Shown piece by piece: positions 10,926-21,710 of a stretch of 64,000 bases of DNA. Origin of the DNA: Rhabdophis nuchalis. Taxonomy: Eukaryota > Chordata > Lepidosauria > Squamata > Natricidae. The notes below the pieces were generated by a model, which worked only from the letters and a program-made list of their open reading frames with translations, did not search any database and was not told where the DNA came from. Position numbers and translations under genes: made by a program. Within the stretch, counting starts at the first letter, position 1, and the number at the start of each line of letters is the position of its first letter. The stretch covers positions 17,521,074-17,585,073 of the forward strand of contig CM077658.1 in the NCBI GenBank assembly GCA_039707465.1. The letters run 5' to 3'.

Positions 10926-11094
10926 TGGGGTGCTTGATGTTCTCTGAGTTTGCTTGTTTTCTTGAAGACGTTTCATTACCCAAACTAGGTAACATCATCA
11001 GTACTAATGATCGTCACTAGCAGTGATGATGTTACCTTGTTTGGGTAATGAAACATCTGCAAGAAAAGGGCCAAGCTCAGAGAGCACCATGGAC
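10926..11094. mobile_element. Penelope-like inverted-repeat fragment (tentative)
   Basis: Two arms of about 75 nt face each other. The left arm has CTTGAAGACGTTTCATTACC then CAAACTAGGTAACATCATCA. The right arm has TGATGATGTTACCTTGTTTG then GGTAATGAAACATCTGCAAG, and both carry the outer motif CTCAGAGAGCACC or its complement. The minus strand of the left arm reads CUGAUGA, a hairpin GTTACC/GGTAAT, then GAAAC, which is hammerhead-like but lacks a visible stem I. A similar arrangement lies at 35345-35560. Confidence 0.5.
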
Positions 11095-12260
11095 CTCTCA
11101 TTTCTATAGGTTACTCAGGGTATTTGTATGTCATCTTAACACCCCCTGATCAAGTTAACCAGGTCAGTCCAAAGACAGCCTCTGCAGATTGACCTCCATA
11201 AAGTGGTTGGAGTATACAATAAGCAATGAAGAGCAAAAGAGCTCATAAACTAACAAACTACCCCAGGCCAGTGATCATGCAAAAGCAAGGACCCAATTTT
11301 ATTATCCAATATGCCATTTGTAATACTTTTTGACGTTAATAGCTACACACAAAGCTACCTTCCCAGCTTGGTAATTGTGAAACCTCTATATTGCATCTCT
11401 AAGGCAAGGTCAGAAAAATATCCGATTGTTGCAGATGTAATTTGCAATAAGCCACCAAAAAGACACCTTGAGGATACGACATCGACTGGGAAGACAGGGT
11501 CAAAAGTTGCCAGAAACGTAAGTCTATACACGGAAGAAACATGCCATTTGTGGTCTCACAAGAGGGATCTCTCTCTTGATGTTGCATCCATCTTCAAGAT
11601 AAAACACATTTTCTTTCTGTGTAGGCAAAGGACAACTATCTAGGAATCTTCCCGGGAAAATATCAGGTTTTACCTCATTTGTTTTAGATTTACAATCCAA
11701 CACTACAGCGTACATCATACCTTCCTTGAATTTAAAGTATTAAACATGATTAAAATGCAAGTTGCTAACCGCTTCAGTTGGCTAATAAAACTCGGGCAAT
11801 TTTTCTTTCTTCTATCCTCTTTAAGATGATTTTTTTTAAAAAAATACAATAAATGTGCTACCTGAGAGAAAATAAAGAATTTCTCACTCAGCCTACAGCT
11901 AGTCACGTTTACCTGAGCAAAAATAAAGCAAATCAGAGGGGGAAGAAAATTACCAAGTAATTCATGTTTGAGAAATTTTATTTACTGAGTTCAGGACTAC
12001 TTGTTCAAAGGGGAGGAGCATATCTTTAAGAAGCACACAATTTTGCTTTCAAGTTGGCTGATCTTGAAACAAGGGGGAAATATACAATCAGTCCAAAACC
12101 TTTGAGTGCTTATATCAACTATCAGAGCAGAAATTGTGCTGTTTACAGCGTAAGAACCCATTGGCTTCTCCATGACATCCGACTAGGACTGAGCTGAAAA
12201 CCACAGGGCCAACCTTGTTACAAATACATTGACTGCATTCAAAGTAGCAGTAGACCAGAA
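11095..12260. other. Unique sequence
   Basis: No repeat or exon recognised. Overlapping short frames near 11311-11718 show no recognisable domain. Confidence 0.35.
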
Positions 12261-12619
12261 TTGTTGTTGTTGTTGTGAAGTCATGTCCGACCCATCGCGA
12301 CCCCATGGACAATGTTCCTCCAGGACTTCCTGTCCTCTACCATCCTCTGGAGTCCATTTAAGCTCACAGGTACTGCTTCTGTGACTCCATCCAGCCATCT
12401 CATTCTCTACCATCCCCTTCTTCTTTTGCCCTCCATCTTTCCCAGCATGGGGCTTTTCTCCAGGTTGTCCTTCCTTCCCATTAGGTGGCCAAAGTATTTG
12501 AGTTTCCTCTTCAGGATCTGGCCTTCTAAAGAGCAGTCAGGGTTCATCTCCTCTAGGATTGCCTTGTGGTCCAAGGGACTTAGAGAAGTCTTCTCCAGCA
12601 CTATAGTTCAAAGGCCTCT
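12261..12619 (-). mobile_element. Bov-B (RTE) LINE 3' end
   Basis: The minus strand ends in the tail (CAACAA)n after GGTCGGACATGACTTCAC. The frame at 12407-12601 reads KRKLKYFGHLMGRKDNLEK and MLGKMEGKRRRGW, the C-terminal part of Bov-B ORF2. It is 5' truncated. Three further copies occur at 39588, 43610 and 57201. Confidence 0.88.
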
Positions 12620-13700
12620 GGTTAATTGTTCTCCTTGTCAGGAAATGCATCAATTTCAATAAATATTTTTTAGGTTTTCCAAAAGAAAAAAAGAAAAGAG
12701 TTCAGCATAGCTTGTGAATTCAAGTAGGACTTCCAATTTTTCACATTCATTCAAACATACCAAATGTCTGTCTTGACCATTGATAAGCCCTGACAAAATG
12801 AAGCTTTCCTTCAAAGGACTCTTGAAATTAGAGACCAGTTGTCAGTCTTGCTAGACATCTAGAGGCTGGCAAGACATGACATGATATAAATCTGACCCGT
12901 CTCTACCTTCCAAACACTTTCATGGTGGAAAGGAGTAAGAAGACTGAAGTCAAATTAATGGGTCCTTCAAACAGCATGGATTCCAAATGCTTGCAGATTC
13001 CGCCCTGTGGCGGAAAGAAATGTCAGTTCATAAGTCAACGGAGTTGCTGTTGTGTGAAAATACATCTATTACTGTCACCTCTTGTCCCTTACTTTCATGT
13101 TTAATTAGCCCAAGTGCAGTAATATTTTCTTTTTAATCCTCTCACGTAGCTTTCCATGCTAAATGTTTATCTTTTCTCTCTCTCTGTTGACCCATTTAGA
13201 ATCAAACATCCGTGTTAGCAAGGTTTTCTTCAGCTAGGTGGTGAAGAATATCTCTCTTCCCACAGCTGGACCAAGAGAATGGCCCTGTTAGCTGGAGATA
13301 AAATGTATTCAAAAACAGATTCCATCCTGGGCTGGGTTAAGCTCATTCTGTTTTGGGAGAATATCAGTATCCGGTCAACTGATCCACTTTGCATGCCGAC
13401 ATTTCCTAAAAGAAGAGTTGGAAGGAAAGAGCAAGGAGAAAAGAATAATAATCCTGCAATGAAAAAGGACATTGCAATCAGGATATACATTTCCCATTTA
13501 CTAAGATTGTTGGCTGAGCAGGTTCAAAAACAGCCAGGGAAATGATTGAAACCTGAGAAATGGGCCTCTTATCAGTCAACAGGAGTGCTGATTTACTACC
13601 AGCTTATCAGTTACTCAAGAGCCCAGGACTTAACAACAGCCAATGACTTAATTGCCAGCCAATCAACAACTAAAAAGCCATACACAGCCAGGCACCACAT
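12620..13700. other. Unique sequence
   Basis: No repeat family recognised. The overlapping frames at 13230-13545 lie on opposite strands of the same DNA and have no recognisable domain. Confidence 0.35.
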
Positions 13701-13714
13701 AAATACTATGCATA

Positions 13715-14071
13715 TGTAAAGGTAAAGGTTGCCCTTGCACATATGTGCTACTTATTCCTGACTCTAAGGGGTGGTGCTCATCTCCATTTCAAAGCCAAAG
13801 AGCCAGCGCTGTCCGAAGATGTCTCCATGATCATGTGGTCGTCATGACTAAACGCCAAAGGTGCATGGAATGCTGTTACCTTCCCAACAAAGGTGGTCCC
13901 TATTTTTCTACTTGCATGTTTACATGATTTCAATCTGCTAGGTTGGCAGAAGCTGGGAGAAGTAATGGGAGCTCACTCCATTATGCAGCGCTAGGGATTT
14001 GAACTGCTGAACTGCTTACCTTTCTGATCGATAAGCTTAGCCACTGAGCCACTGAGCCACTGAGCCCTTAC
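13715..14071 (-). mobile_element. Sauria-type SINE with 14-bp target duplication
   Basis: Complete minus-strand copy from the tail GTAAAGGTAAAGG to the head, where CACTGAGC occurs three times in a row. It is flanked by identical 14-bp repeats AAATACTATGCATA at 13701-13714 and 14072-14085, which fix both ends of the insertion. Confidence 0.93.
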
Positions 14072-14085
14072 AAATACTATGCATA

Positions 14086-14789
14086 GAATAGCCCAAATCA
14101 CACATTCTGGGTGAGACAGAAGTTCCTTGAGGAGGGATTCCAGCATGAATCCAAAAATTCAGAAGACTAAACCTCTAGTCTAGGTGACCAACCCGGACTG
14201 GATCCTGCAACACTATCCTGGAACACATATATTTGCCTTCATTCATGAGTCCACCAACCACAAAAGTCGCTGATGAGCCCTAGAAACCCAAAACATACCT
14301 TCAAAATACTGATTGGCTGAAGCATCCCAATTGTACCTATTGCTACCTGTTAAAATCTCAAGGAATGGACTGGTGAAATATTAACGCCTTTCCAGTAGCA
14401 AGGATTCATGGAACGCTAAGCACTTTCTTGAGAAAATGCAATTCCAAAAATGCAGAAATGCACCTCACAACTCATTTGGAACATCTAAAGGTGTTTAAAC
14501 ACTACGTTCAAGAGTCAACAAGCTGGGTTCAAAATGACAAATGAATGATGGAATTAAAATGGCTGAACTCCAATAACTTAGCAATATGTGAGCTTGGGGG
14601 GGGGAAACCAAGTATTTTTTAGGATCTGGCATAATACCAAAACCTTGGGGGAATTCAACTTTCTCCCCAGAAATTGCAGAGAAACACACCTGAGATTAGG
14701 TGTTTATGCAGGATATTTCCCTTTGCTTTTTTTAAATTATATTTTTATAAAGTTTTGTTAATGCTTTACTATTACATTTAATTAGAGCT
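14086..14789. other. Unique sequence
   Basis: No exon. Contains a G9 run near 14597 and A/T-rich sequence near 14730 that may be the 3' tail of the adjacent L1-like fragment. Confidence 0.3.
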
Positions 14790-15065
14790 TGATAAACATC
14801 ACGTTGTCTGGGTCATTTTGTTTGCTTAACAATACAAATTATATTCCTACTCTTGACCTCCTTTTTTCAGCCACTGATAAAATAAATTCCATAGTTGATG
14901 GTATTCTGTCTTTCTATTTAATCTTCAGTGGAAGTTTGTCCATTTCTGCACAGTTCAATGTCTTCTTAATTATCTCTTCATCTAGTGGCATTTCTTCATT
15001 TTTTCAATGCTGTGCAAATACAATCCTCGCTGCTGTTATTTTTTTAAAAAAATTGCATTTTTAAT
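14790..15065 (-). mobile_element. L1-like LINE ORF2 C-terminal fragment
   Basis: Minus-strand translation, with stops, contains AARIVFAQHWKNEE and AEMDKLPLK, resembling the extreme C-terminal region of L1 ORF2. A related fragment at 45655-45860 gives HWKSEETP and CAEMDR. Decayed. Confidence 0.55.
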
Positions 15066-15804
15066 TTAATTTGGGGATTCCGCAGATATCTCCAGATGGA
15101 TGGGTGCCTGTAGAGATTTCCTTGCCATCCTGACCACAATGATCTGTGGTAACCGCTGTGCAGATTCCTGCTGGACATTTATCGTTGACTATCATTTCTG
15201 ATAATGTGTATTTAATGTACCGTTGAATGTGCACATTTATACCAATGGCTGGAGCATAAGCCATCCATCAAGTCATCCAGATTCCAATCTAGCAAAGCTC
15301 ATGAATCTCTTTTTACATTTTCCAACTCCTTGATTTCAATAGGGGTTACACGTGGTGCTCTGGAGTACCATTAACCACTCCATACACAGGGCAATTTTGA
15401 CCCTTAATAGGCTTCTCAAACCATGTTAGTTAGAGTAACCTTTCTGCCTCATCCTTCTGATGGAGAAAAATAGGTTTTTGCCCCCTTCTTTCCCTCCCCC
15501 CTCCCTCAGCCCTCACAGCAAGAGCCTTTAGCATAACGCATTTTAAAATGTGCATGTACATTTTCCCTTCAGCTAGAAAAACAACTATAATCAGTGTATC
15601 AGGCCTGCAATCTAAGCGTAATTACACATTGGGGAACCTCCTTCCAATGAATCATTCGGCAGCTTCTAGTTTCGTGGCTGGTCTCACAGGTGAAGGTGCC
15701 ACAGAGACACATTAAAAAGGGGCAAAGTCATGGCTGTTGTGGTTGTTATGCGTGAGAGAGATTTGACATCAGTTTGGAAAGTGTGTGTAGAAACTGTACA
15801 GGTG
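15066..15804. other. Unique sequence, CNE-like at about 15590-15720
   Basis: No repeat. The later part has balanced composition with TAATTACAC and CCAATGAATCATTC. Conservation not shown. Confidence 0.25.
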
Positions 15805-16137
15805 TGGATGTGAGCGAGAGGGAAGAGATAAGGGAGAAGGGAGGAGAGAGGAGAAGGAAAGAGAGGGGAGAGGGGAGGAGGGAGGGAGAGGAGAGAGAGG
15901 AGAAAAGAGATGGAGGGAGGGAGGAGAGGGGAGAAAAGAGATGGAAGGAGAGGGGAGAAGGGAGGAGAAAGGAAAAGGGAGGGAGGAGAGAAGAGAGGGA
16001 AGAGAGGGGAGAAGAGAGATGGAAGGAGAGGGGGGAAGGGAGGGAGGGGAGAAAAGGGAGAAGGGAGGAGAGGGGAGAGAGGACAGAGGAGAAAAGGGAG
16101 GAGAGGGGGGAGAGGAGAGAAGGGAGGGAGGGATTTT
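15805..16137. repeat. Homopurine (GGAGA/GGGA) tract
   Basis: About 330 bp of almost pure purine on the plus strand with rare T or C interruptions. A unit containing GAGATGGA(A/G)GG recurs at irregular spacing. Open frames on both strands here (up to 150 codons) are composition artefacts. Confidence 0.95.
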
Positions 16138-16500
16138 TATGAAGGACAAGCAAAAATTTCTTTCATCAACTACTGCCAAACACAAAATTAAGACTTTGAG
16201 GAACCAACTTAACCTCTTCAAACTTCTGAAGAGCTGTAGGAGGCCCTTTCAATGATGTGAAGGGGCCTGGTGGAAACCCATGGTTTTAGTTTTGGTTTTG
16301 TTTATGGGGAAAGCTATGAAACGGGGATATGGGAGTGGCAGGCAACCAATATAATTCCCATCCTTATAAATCATTTAAAAAAAACCTAATTACAAAGGAG
16401 ATAATGAAGTGGAGGAAGAAAAAAATAGGAATCTCCCTGGGAACCGAGCCAAATATTGAAACAATGCTCCTTCAGTGACAGGATGCTGTCCATCTTGGGC
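16138..16500. other. Unique sequence
   Basis: No element or exon recognised. Confidence 0.35.
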
Positions 16501-16601
16501 AATGTTTCTCAATTTTTGCAATGTTAAGATGTGTGGACTTCAACTGCCACAATTCCTGGAATTCTTCCACTAGCATTCTGGGAGTGGAAGTCCACACATG
16601 G
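16501..16601. mobile_element. Degenerate hAT-type MITE
   Basis: Imperfect inverted repeat: GTTTCTCAATTTTTGCAATG and TGTGTGGACTTCAACTGCC face CTGGGAGTGGAAGTCCACAC. Same family as 25363-25475, more diverged. Confidence 0.65.
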
Positions 16602-16707
16602 TTTCCAGAGTGAAGAAGGCCTAGGACAAGACAAATACCTGAATGGCCATGAGTGTCCTCTTCCAAACCTTCCTTCTAGAATGATCTTCTGCCTATCGTC
16701 ACAATTC

Positions 16708-17339
16708 TGTTGTGGCCCACCACCAAGCAGGTGGAGCTGGCAGCAGAGTCCGACAGTGAAGAGGTTGGGGAGGAAATAAGGGCCAGTCCTGGGGGCTGGG
16801 GAAGGCTCGGACGAGGGTTCTGCGTCGGAGGCAGAGACGGGGCCGAGGCTGTCTGGCAGTTCTCAGCTGCCTTCAGAGCTAGAAAGCAGGGAGGGAGAGG
16901 AACAGCTGGAGCCTCTTCCCAGTGTGCACATGCGCAGAGCTGCCAGAAGAAAAGAACAACTCAGAATCAGGATAGACTTGGGAGTAAAATCACAGGTGGA
17001 TGGTGATTTGCTCCTCCCATAGGAAATAAAAGAGGAGCAAAAGGGGAGTGGGCTTTTGCAAGAAACAATTCATTCGATCGGTCGTTAAATTCATTTCAGG
17101 AGTGTGAAGATCTGTCCGTGAATCGCAGAGACTCTGTGCCAAATCTTTCTTTGCATAGCATTGCATTTGGAAAATACTTAAATGGCAGCTTTCCAAGCTA
17201 GATAAGGTCTGTGGTCATAATTATTCCTTTGAAAGACTGTTTACCAGCCCTTGCAGAATGTGAAGGAGAGGAATTCACATTCGTTTAATAAAAGGGGTTT
17301 TGTCAGGAGCAGGACTTTGGGGAAGCCTAGGTCAGAACA
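16708..17339 (+). mobile_element. Solo-like LTR, family 1 (632 bp)
   Basis: Begins TGTTGTGGCCCACCA and ends GGTCAGAACA (TG...CA form). It carries a TATA-like AGGAAATAAAAGAGG near 17020 and a polyadenylation-like AATAAAAGGGG near 17287. Further copies at 32487-32802, 57748-58124 (minus), 59196-59546 and 60947-61003 share these motifs and define both ends. No internal retroelement genes are attached and no target duplication is visible. The superfamily is not determined. Confidence 0.7.
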
Positions 17340-18272
17340 GTTTCAATCTTGTTGCAGAGAGAGCAAACAAATAAGTCATCCAAAAGGAATCCTTTTGTGA
17401 AGATAATATTAAGATGATAATTAATAATCCTTCTTTGAGGAAGGACTCCTATTGGGGAGACAACAGACAACAAACAATCCTTTTTTTCTTTTTTTGAGGA
17501 AGACAGGATTACAAATGAAAGCTGTTTGTTTTCAAACACGCCAGATGGAGTTCCTTTTAAGAGGAATCAGGATTCCTGCCGTCTCTTCCAGTTGTTACCA
17601 TTTTGACATGGATCCTTGCCAGTCCTGGAAGCCAAAGCCCAACGTTTCTGATCTAACACAGCAACTGAAGACCAAGAGGAGGTGGTGGAGGGAAGAGGAA
17701 AGGAAACCCAGCATTGATATGACTGGTTCGGAAACACAACCCTCTGTGGGACGCTTTCATTTCTCTGCCAGTTCTGGGGTCAGTCCCTGTATTAATATGT
17801 GGCGAGTTAATGGGCTTTAATTATAAAAGCAGCAGTAGAGCAATTAAGTAGACTGGCCGTTGTGATGATTCTCGGTTGGGCCAGCGTGTTTCTCACACGT
17901 GCCCGTTCAGAGATAACAGATATCCTTCCCATTGTAAATAAGATTAATCTTCTTAAGCCCTGAGTAGATCATCGTTCAGAGAAATGTCTCTTCCCCTCCC
18001 CCCCTCCTGCATTTCAACAGTATCAGAATGGGGAGGACAAGGCTAGCAAGCTTCATATTCAGCAGCAGAATTGGTGACTGGGAAGGGTAATTGGTCAGCA
18101 GAAGAGACCCTTCTGGGCAAGCAGTTAGTCGCCAGATACCAATCTTTGGTATCTTCAAACAGAGCTGATAGACTCGTGTCTGAAATTTAAGAGTGCCATC
18201 AGCTGCCAATAGACAATAGCATCAATCCATAATGAACTTCCAAGGTTACTAGATTTCTAGTTTTAGACTGGA
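17340..18272. other. Unique sequence, CNE-like at about 17780-17970
   Basis: No repeat family. The segment near 17805-17860 has TTAATGGGCTTTAATTATAA and GCAATTAAGTAG, a homeodomain-site-like density. Suggestive only. Confidence 0.3.
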
Positions 18273-18296
18273 AGAGAGAGAGACAGAGAGAGAGAC

Positions 18297-18327
<31 letters not shown>

Positions 18328-18453
18328 CAGAGACAGAGAGACAGACAGAGACAGAGAGACAAAGAGATGATAGATAGATGATAGATAGATGATAGATAGA
18401 TAGATAGATAGGTAGGTAGGTAGGTAGGTAGGTAGGTAGGTAGGTAGGTAGAT

Positions 18454-18546
<93 letters not shown>

Positions 18547-18637
18547 GATGGATGGATGGATGGATGGATGGATGGATGGATGGATGGATGGATGGATGGA
18601 TGGATGGATGGATGGATGGAGATAGACAGAGACAGAG
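18273..18637. repeat. Compound GACA/GATA/GGTA/GGAT array (Bkm-like)
   Basis: Ordered blocks: GAGACA/GACA units to about 18366, GATA with GATGATA interruptions to 18410, GGTA to 18450, GATA to 18546, then GGAT to 18620. GATA/GACA arrays are the hallmark of snake Bkm satellite DNA. Frames of 165-180 codons across it are spurious. Confidence 0.95.
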
Positions 18638-18663
18638 GTAAAGAGATGATAAAGGGGCTGTGT

Positions 18664-18780
18664 GGATACTCCTGGGAGGGGAGGGGTGTGGTGGGCAAGG
18701 CCAGACAGGAGTGGGATTTGGAGGTTCTCCAAAGCGGCCATAGCATCAGCTACGAGTTCTCCCGAACCCAGGCTGCTTAA
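18664..18780 (-). mobile_element. GC-rich hAT-like element fragment (tentative)
   Basis: Contains GGCAAGGCCAGACAGGAGTG, GGATTTGGAGGTTCTCCAAA and AGTTCTCCCGAACCCA, motifs shared in part with 7441-7520 and 51400-51778. Confidence 0.4.
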
Positions 18781-19544
18781 TTCCTACAGCGATGTTCTCC
18801 TAAATCAAAGCTAAGCAGATGTTTTTTTTTTACAGGTCAACACAACACACTGACTTTAAAAAGTCCAATTTCTCCCCAAGTTTTGATTCAACTAAGTTGA
18901 AGCTGATTTACGGTGCGCTATCTGCAACATTTTAAAAATGGCACTCTGGGCTAATTGCAGGGCTCAGCTGATCCCCAAATGATTAATAAAGTTCCTGAGT
19001 AATTTTCTCTCTCTCTCTCTCTCTCTCTCTTCCACTGCCAGATGGAGTGCAGCAAATTAATCTGCATCGCATCATGCAGATTTCCACATTAATACACAAA
19101 GCTTGCAGGTGAAGGAAAAACTAGGGAACAATTCACTCCTGACCCATCTTCCACTTGACCCTTGAAGAGTACAAGCAAGATTAACTAATTAACCGTGGTC
19201 GACTTATAATGTTTCAGATTATATCACACCACCCTGTGTGGCACTTTTGGTATAGATATAGCAAATGAAGGCATTTATTATAATTACAAATTAATAAACT
19301 GCTAATATTATCATGCTTCTGCAGCAGGAATGGTGTGGACTGCAGACATACTCTGTTCTGATTATTGGATCCTCCCAACTTAGGTGGAAAAAAATTGCAG
19401 AGCTGGGGGGGAAATGGAAAACCAAACCGGAGCAGGAAAAATGTACTATGGAGAGAATTTAAAAAGCTTGGGATGTTTTAATTTGGAAAAGTAATACAGA
19501 TAGATGCCCTCCATTCACAACAACAATTAAGATCAAAATTTCTG
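18781..19544. other. Unique sequence with (TC)n at 19007-19030, CNE-like
   Basis: Balanced composition with TAAT motifs on both sides of the (TC)n tract. No exon recognised. Confidence 0.25.
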
Positions 19545-19824
19545 TTGCTATGCAAGAAAGATGCCTGGGAAAGCCAAGAAAAATCATCAAAACTATAAAA
19601 AAGCAAAAGTTAGAATATTTTGGACATATGATGCGACACCCGGAAAAATACAGCATCCTTCACTTAATCCTCCAGGGGAAGATTGAAGGCAAAGGAGGTC
19701 CAGGCAGAAGAAGGACATCATGGCTTCAAAATCCAAGGGACTGGTTTGGACAAAACTCAACAGCACTTTTTCATGTGGCTGTTGATAAAAATAGGATTGC
19801 CTACATGATCGCCAACGTACAGTG
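19545..19824 (+). mobile_element. LINE ORF2 C-terminal fragment (R4/Dong-like, tentative)
   Basis: The frame at 19550-19825 reads KLEYFGHMMRHPEKYSIL, LILQGKIEGKGGPGRRRTSW and DWFGQNSTALFHVA, the C-terminal zinc-knuckle/endonuclease-linked tail typical of some non-LTR ORF2 proteins. It is distinct from Bov-B (EKYSIL in place of RKDSLEK). It is 5' truncated and runs into a GAG/GAA repeat. Confidence 0.6.
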
Positions 19825-19829
19825 ACAGA

Positions 19830-19953
19830 TATGGAAGGAGGAGGAGGAGGAGGGAAGAAGAAGAAGAAGAAGAAGAAGAAGAAGAAGAAGAAGAAGAAGA
19901 AGAAGAAGAAGAAGAAGAAGAAGAAGAAGAAGAAGAAGAAGAAGAAGAAGAAA
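19830..19953. repeat. (GAG)n then (GAA)n trinucleotide repeat
   Basis: A short GGA/GAG block, then about 33 uninterrupted GAA units from about 19854 to 19953. The poly-lysine and poly-phenylalanine frames over it are artefacts. Confidence 0.97.
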
Positions 19954-19957
19954 CAAC

Positions 19958-20080
19958 AGGTAGACCTTAACTTACAACCACAACTGAGCCCAAAGTTTCT
20001 GTTGCTAAGTGAGAAATTTGTTATGTGAGTTTTGCCCCATTTTATGAAGAGGCCATGACAAAATTGATGCTTAATGCAAA
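19958..20080 (+). mobile_element. Tigger-like DNA transposon fragment (tentative)
   Basis: Starts CAGGTAGACCTTAACTTACA and contains CTGAGCCCAAAGTTTCTGTT. Matches the family seen at 20499 and 22765, with part deleted. Confidence 0.5.
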
Positions 20081-20498
20081 GCAAGTAGGAAAAACAGACT
20101 TGGGGATTCAGCGAACGGTGTGAGATTTAAGAGGGATCAAAAGAAGCTTTTCTTCATTTCAAAGCCCGGAACGTACATTGACGGAAGGTGCAAACTCAAG
20201 ATACCACGTCCATCTCCTTTGATGTCTTTCGAAGGAGATTAGATAAACGTGCAAAGTCTGTCTATAGCCACTAGACATTTTTTTTAATTAAATACGCAAT
20301 GTATAAGCCAACTCTATCCCAGAGGTTCTAAGCAGCAGACAGGAGTAGCCGTGATGCCATAAAAATAATGTAAACAAGAAAAACCCTGTTTTAAAAGAAT
20401 AAACATAAGACATGCTCCAGGTAGTAAACTGCCCGAAACTGAATCACTAGCTTTAGTCACTGTATTGGCATGTGTGTGTGTGTTTGTATAAATATGTA
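20081..20498. other. Unique sequence
   Basis: No family recognised. A short (TG)n lies near 20470. Confidence 0.3.
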
Positions 20499-20913
20499 CA
20501 GGAAGTCCTTGACTTATAAGCATTCGTTTAGTAACCAAAATTACACAGACACTCAAAATTTGACATGACTGGTCCTCATGTTTACAATCATCATGGCATC
20601 ACCACTGTTACATGATCCAAAATGTAGGGAGTTGGAACCATAGCACTATCCTGGGAGTCACATAACTGCCATGGGCAACCACCTTAGCCAATCTCCAACA
20701 AGCCAAGTCAATGGGGAAGCCATTGACTTAATATCTGTGTTATTGACTTATTAATTGCAGTGATCCACTTAATTTAATTTAATTATTAGACTTATAAACC
20801 TTAACAACTTAAGCAAGAAGAATCTTTTTAAATGGGCAAAATTCACTTAACAAATGTCTCAGTTAACAACAGAAATGTTTGACTCAATTGTGATCATAAA
20901 TTGAGGACTAACT
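20499..20913 (+). mobile_element. Tigger-like non-autonomous DNA transposon
   Basis: Begins CAGGAAGTCCTTGACTTATA and ends AATTGAGGACTAACTG, so the ends are imperfect inverted repeats. TA precedes the first base and follows the last, consistent with the TA duplication of Tc1/mariner elements. The interior has TTCACTTAACAAATGTCTC, as in the related copies. No transposase remains. Confidence 0.6.
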
Positions 20914-21701
20914 GTATATATTTAGGTTATTTTTCTTTAAAAATAACTTATGCTTTAAATTATATATATTTTGGAAAAGAAATCTATTCAGCAGCTACAA
21001 GTTATATTCCCTTTAGCCCCATAAATAATTTGTTGGAAAATATTGGCTGTCTAGAACGTCGTATTAGTTAAATGTGCAATATATTAAGAAAAGCAAGCTA
21101 TTCCAAAAAAATTGACTACTAATAAAAAGTAAGAAAGGAGAGAGGCAAAAGCCACACATGTTTTAATAAATAATATTGGGTTTTTCTTTCTTTTGGAAAT
21201 TTTCCTTTGAAAACCAATACATGTATTGAATATCTCATTGAGCTAAGTTTGTTCCTATGGATTTTATCAAAGTTACAGGCAGGTAGAAAGTATGCAAGGT
21301 TTACAGCTTTAATCCAATATCAGGTTTTCTAGGGAAAAGTTCCATTGAATTTGAACAAAATCATTTCTGGGATAGACATGCATATAAAAACATACTATTT
21401 AATTAAAGTTTTAACTACGGCTCTTTCATTTCAAGTATGTAAAGATATTCCAGCACGTTGGAGTATGAATACCTTTTTAGGAAATTAGTATTCCAAAACT
21501 TGACTCTAATTTGCATGTATTTTTTTTAAAATAAGATTGTAAAGAGATTTAAATAAGAGTTGCTTTTTCATCCTTACTTATGACTCACCAAGCATACCCA
21601 TCAGCTAAATAAATTTCTATGTTGTTCAAACCTTTGACAAGGAATTAAAGTTATGGACCATTATTCTTTAGGTGACTTTAAACACGTTTTTTACAACCCT
21701 A
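20914..21701. other. Unique AT-rich sequence
   Basis: No repeat family or exon recognised. Confidence 0.35.
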
Positions 21702-21710
21702 TAATCTCTT

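Noticed and set aside
14268..14290. CTGATGAG followed by GAAAC as a possible hammerhead
   Set aside because: Only six bases separate the two core motifs, so no stem II can form.
15746..16255. Long frames on both strands across the purine tract
   Set aside because: Composition artefact; opposing strands are open simultaneously.
18199..18746. 165- and 180-codon frames rich in HPSI and YLSI repeats
   Set aside because: Translations of the GATA/GGAT array, not proteins.
19593..20084. 163-codon frame with poly-phenylalanine
   Set aside because: Reverse translation of the GAA tract.
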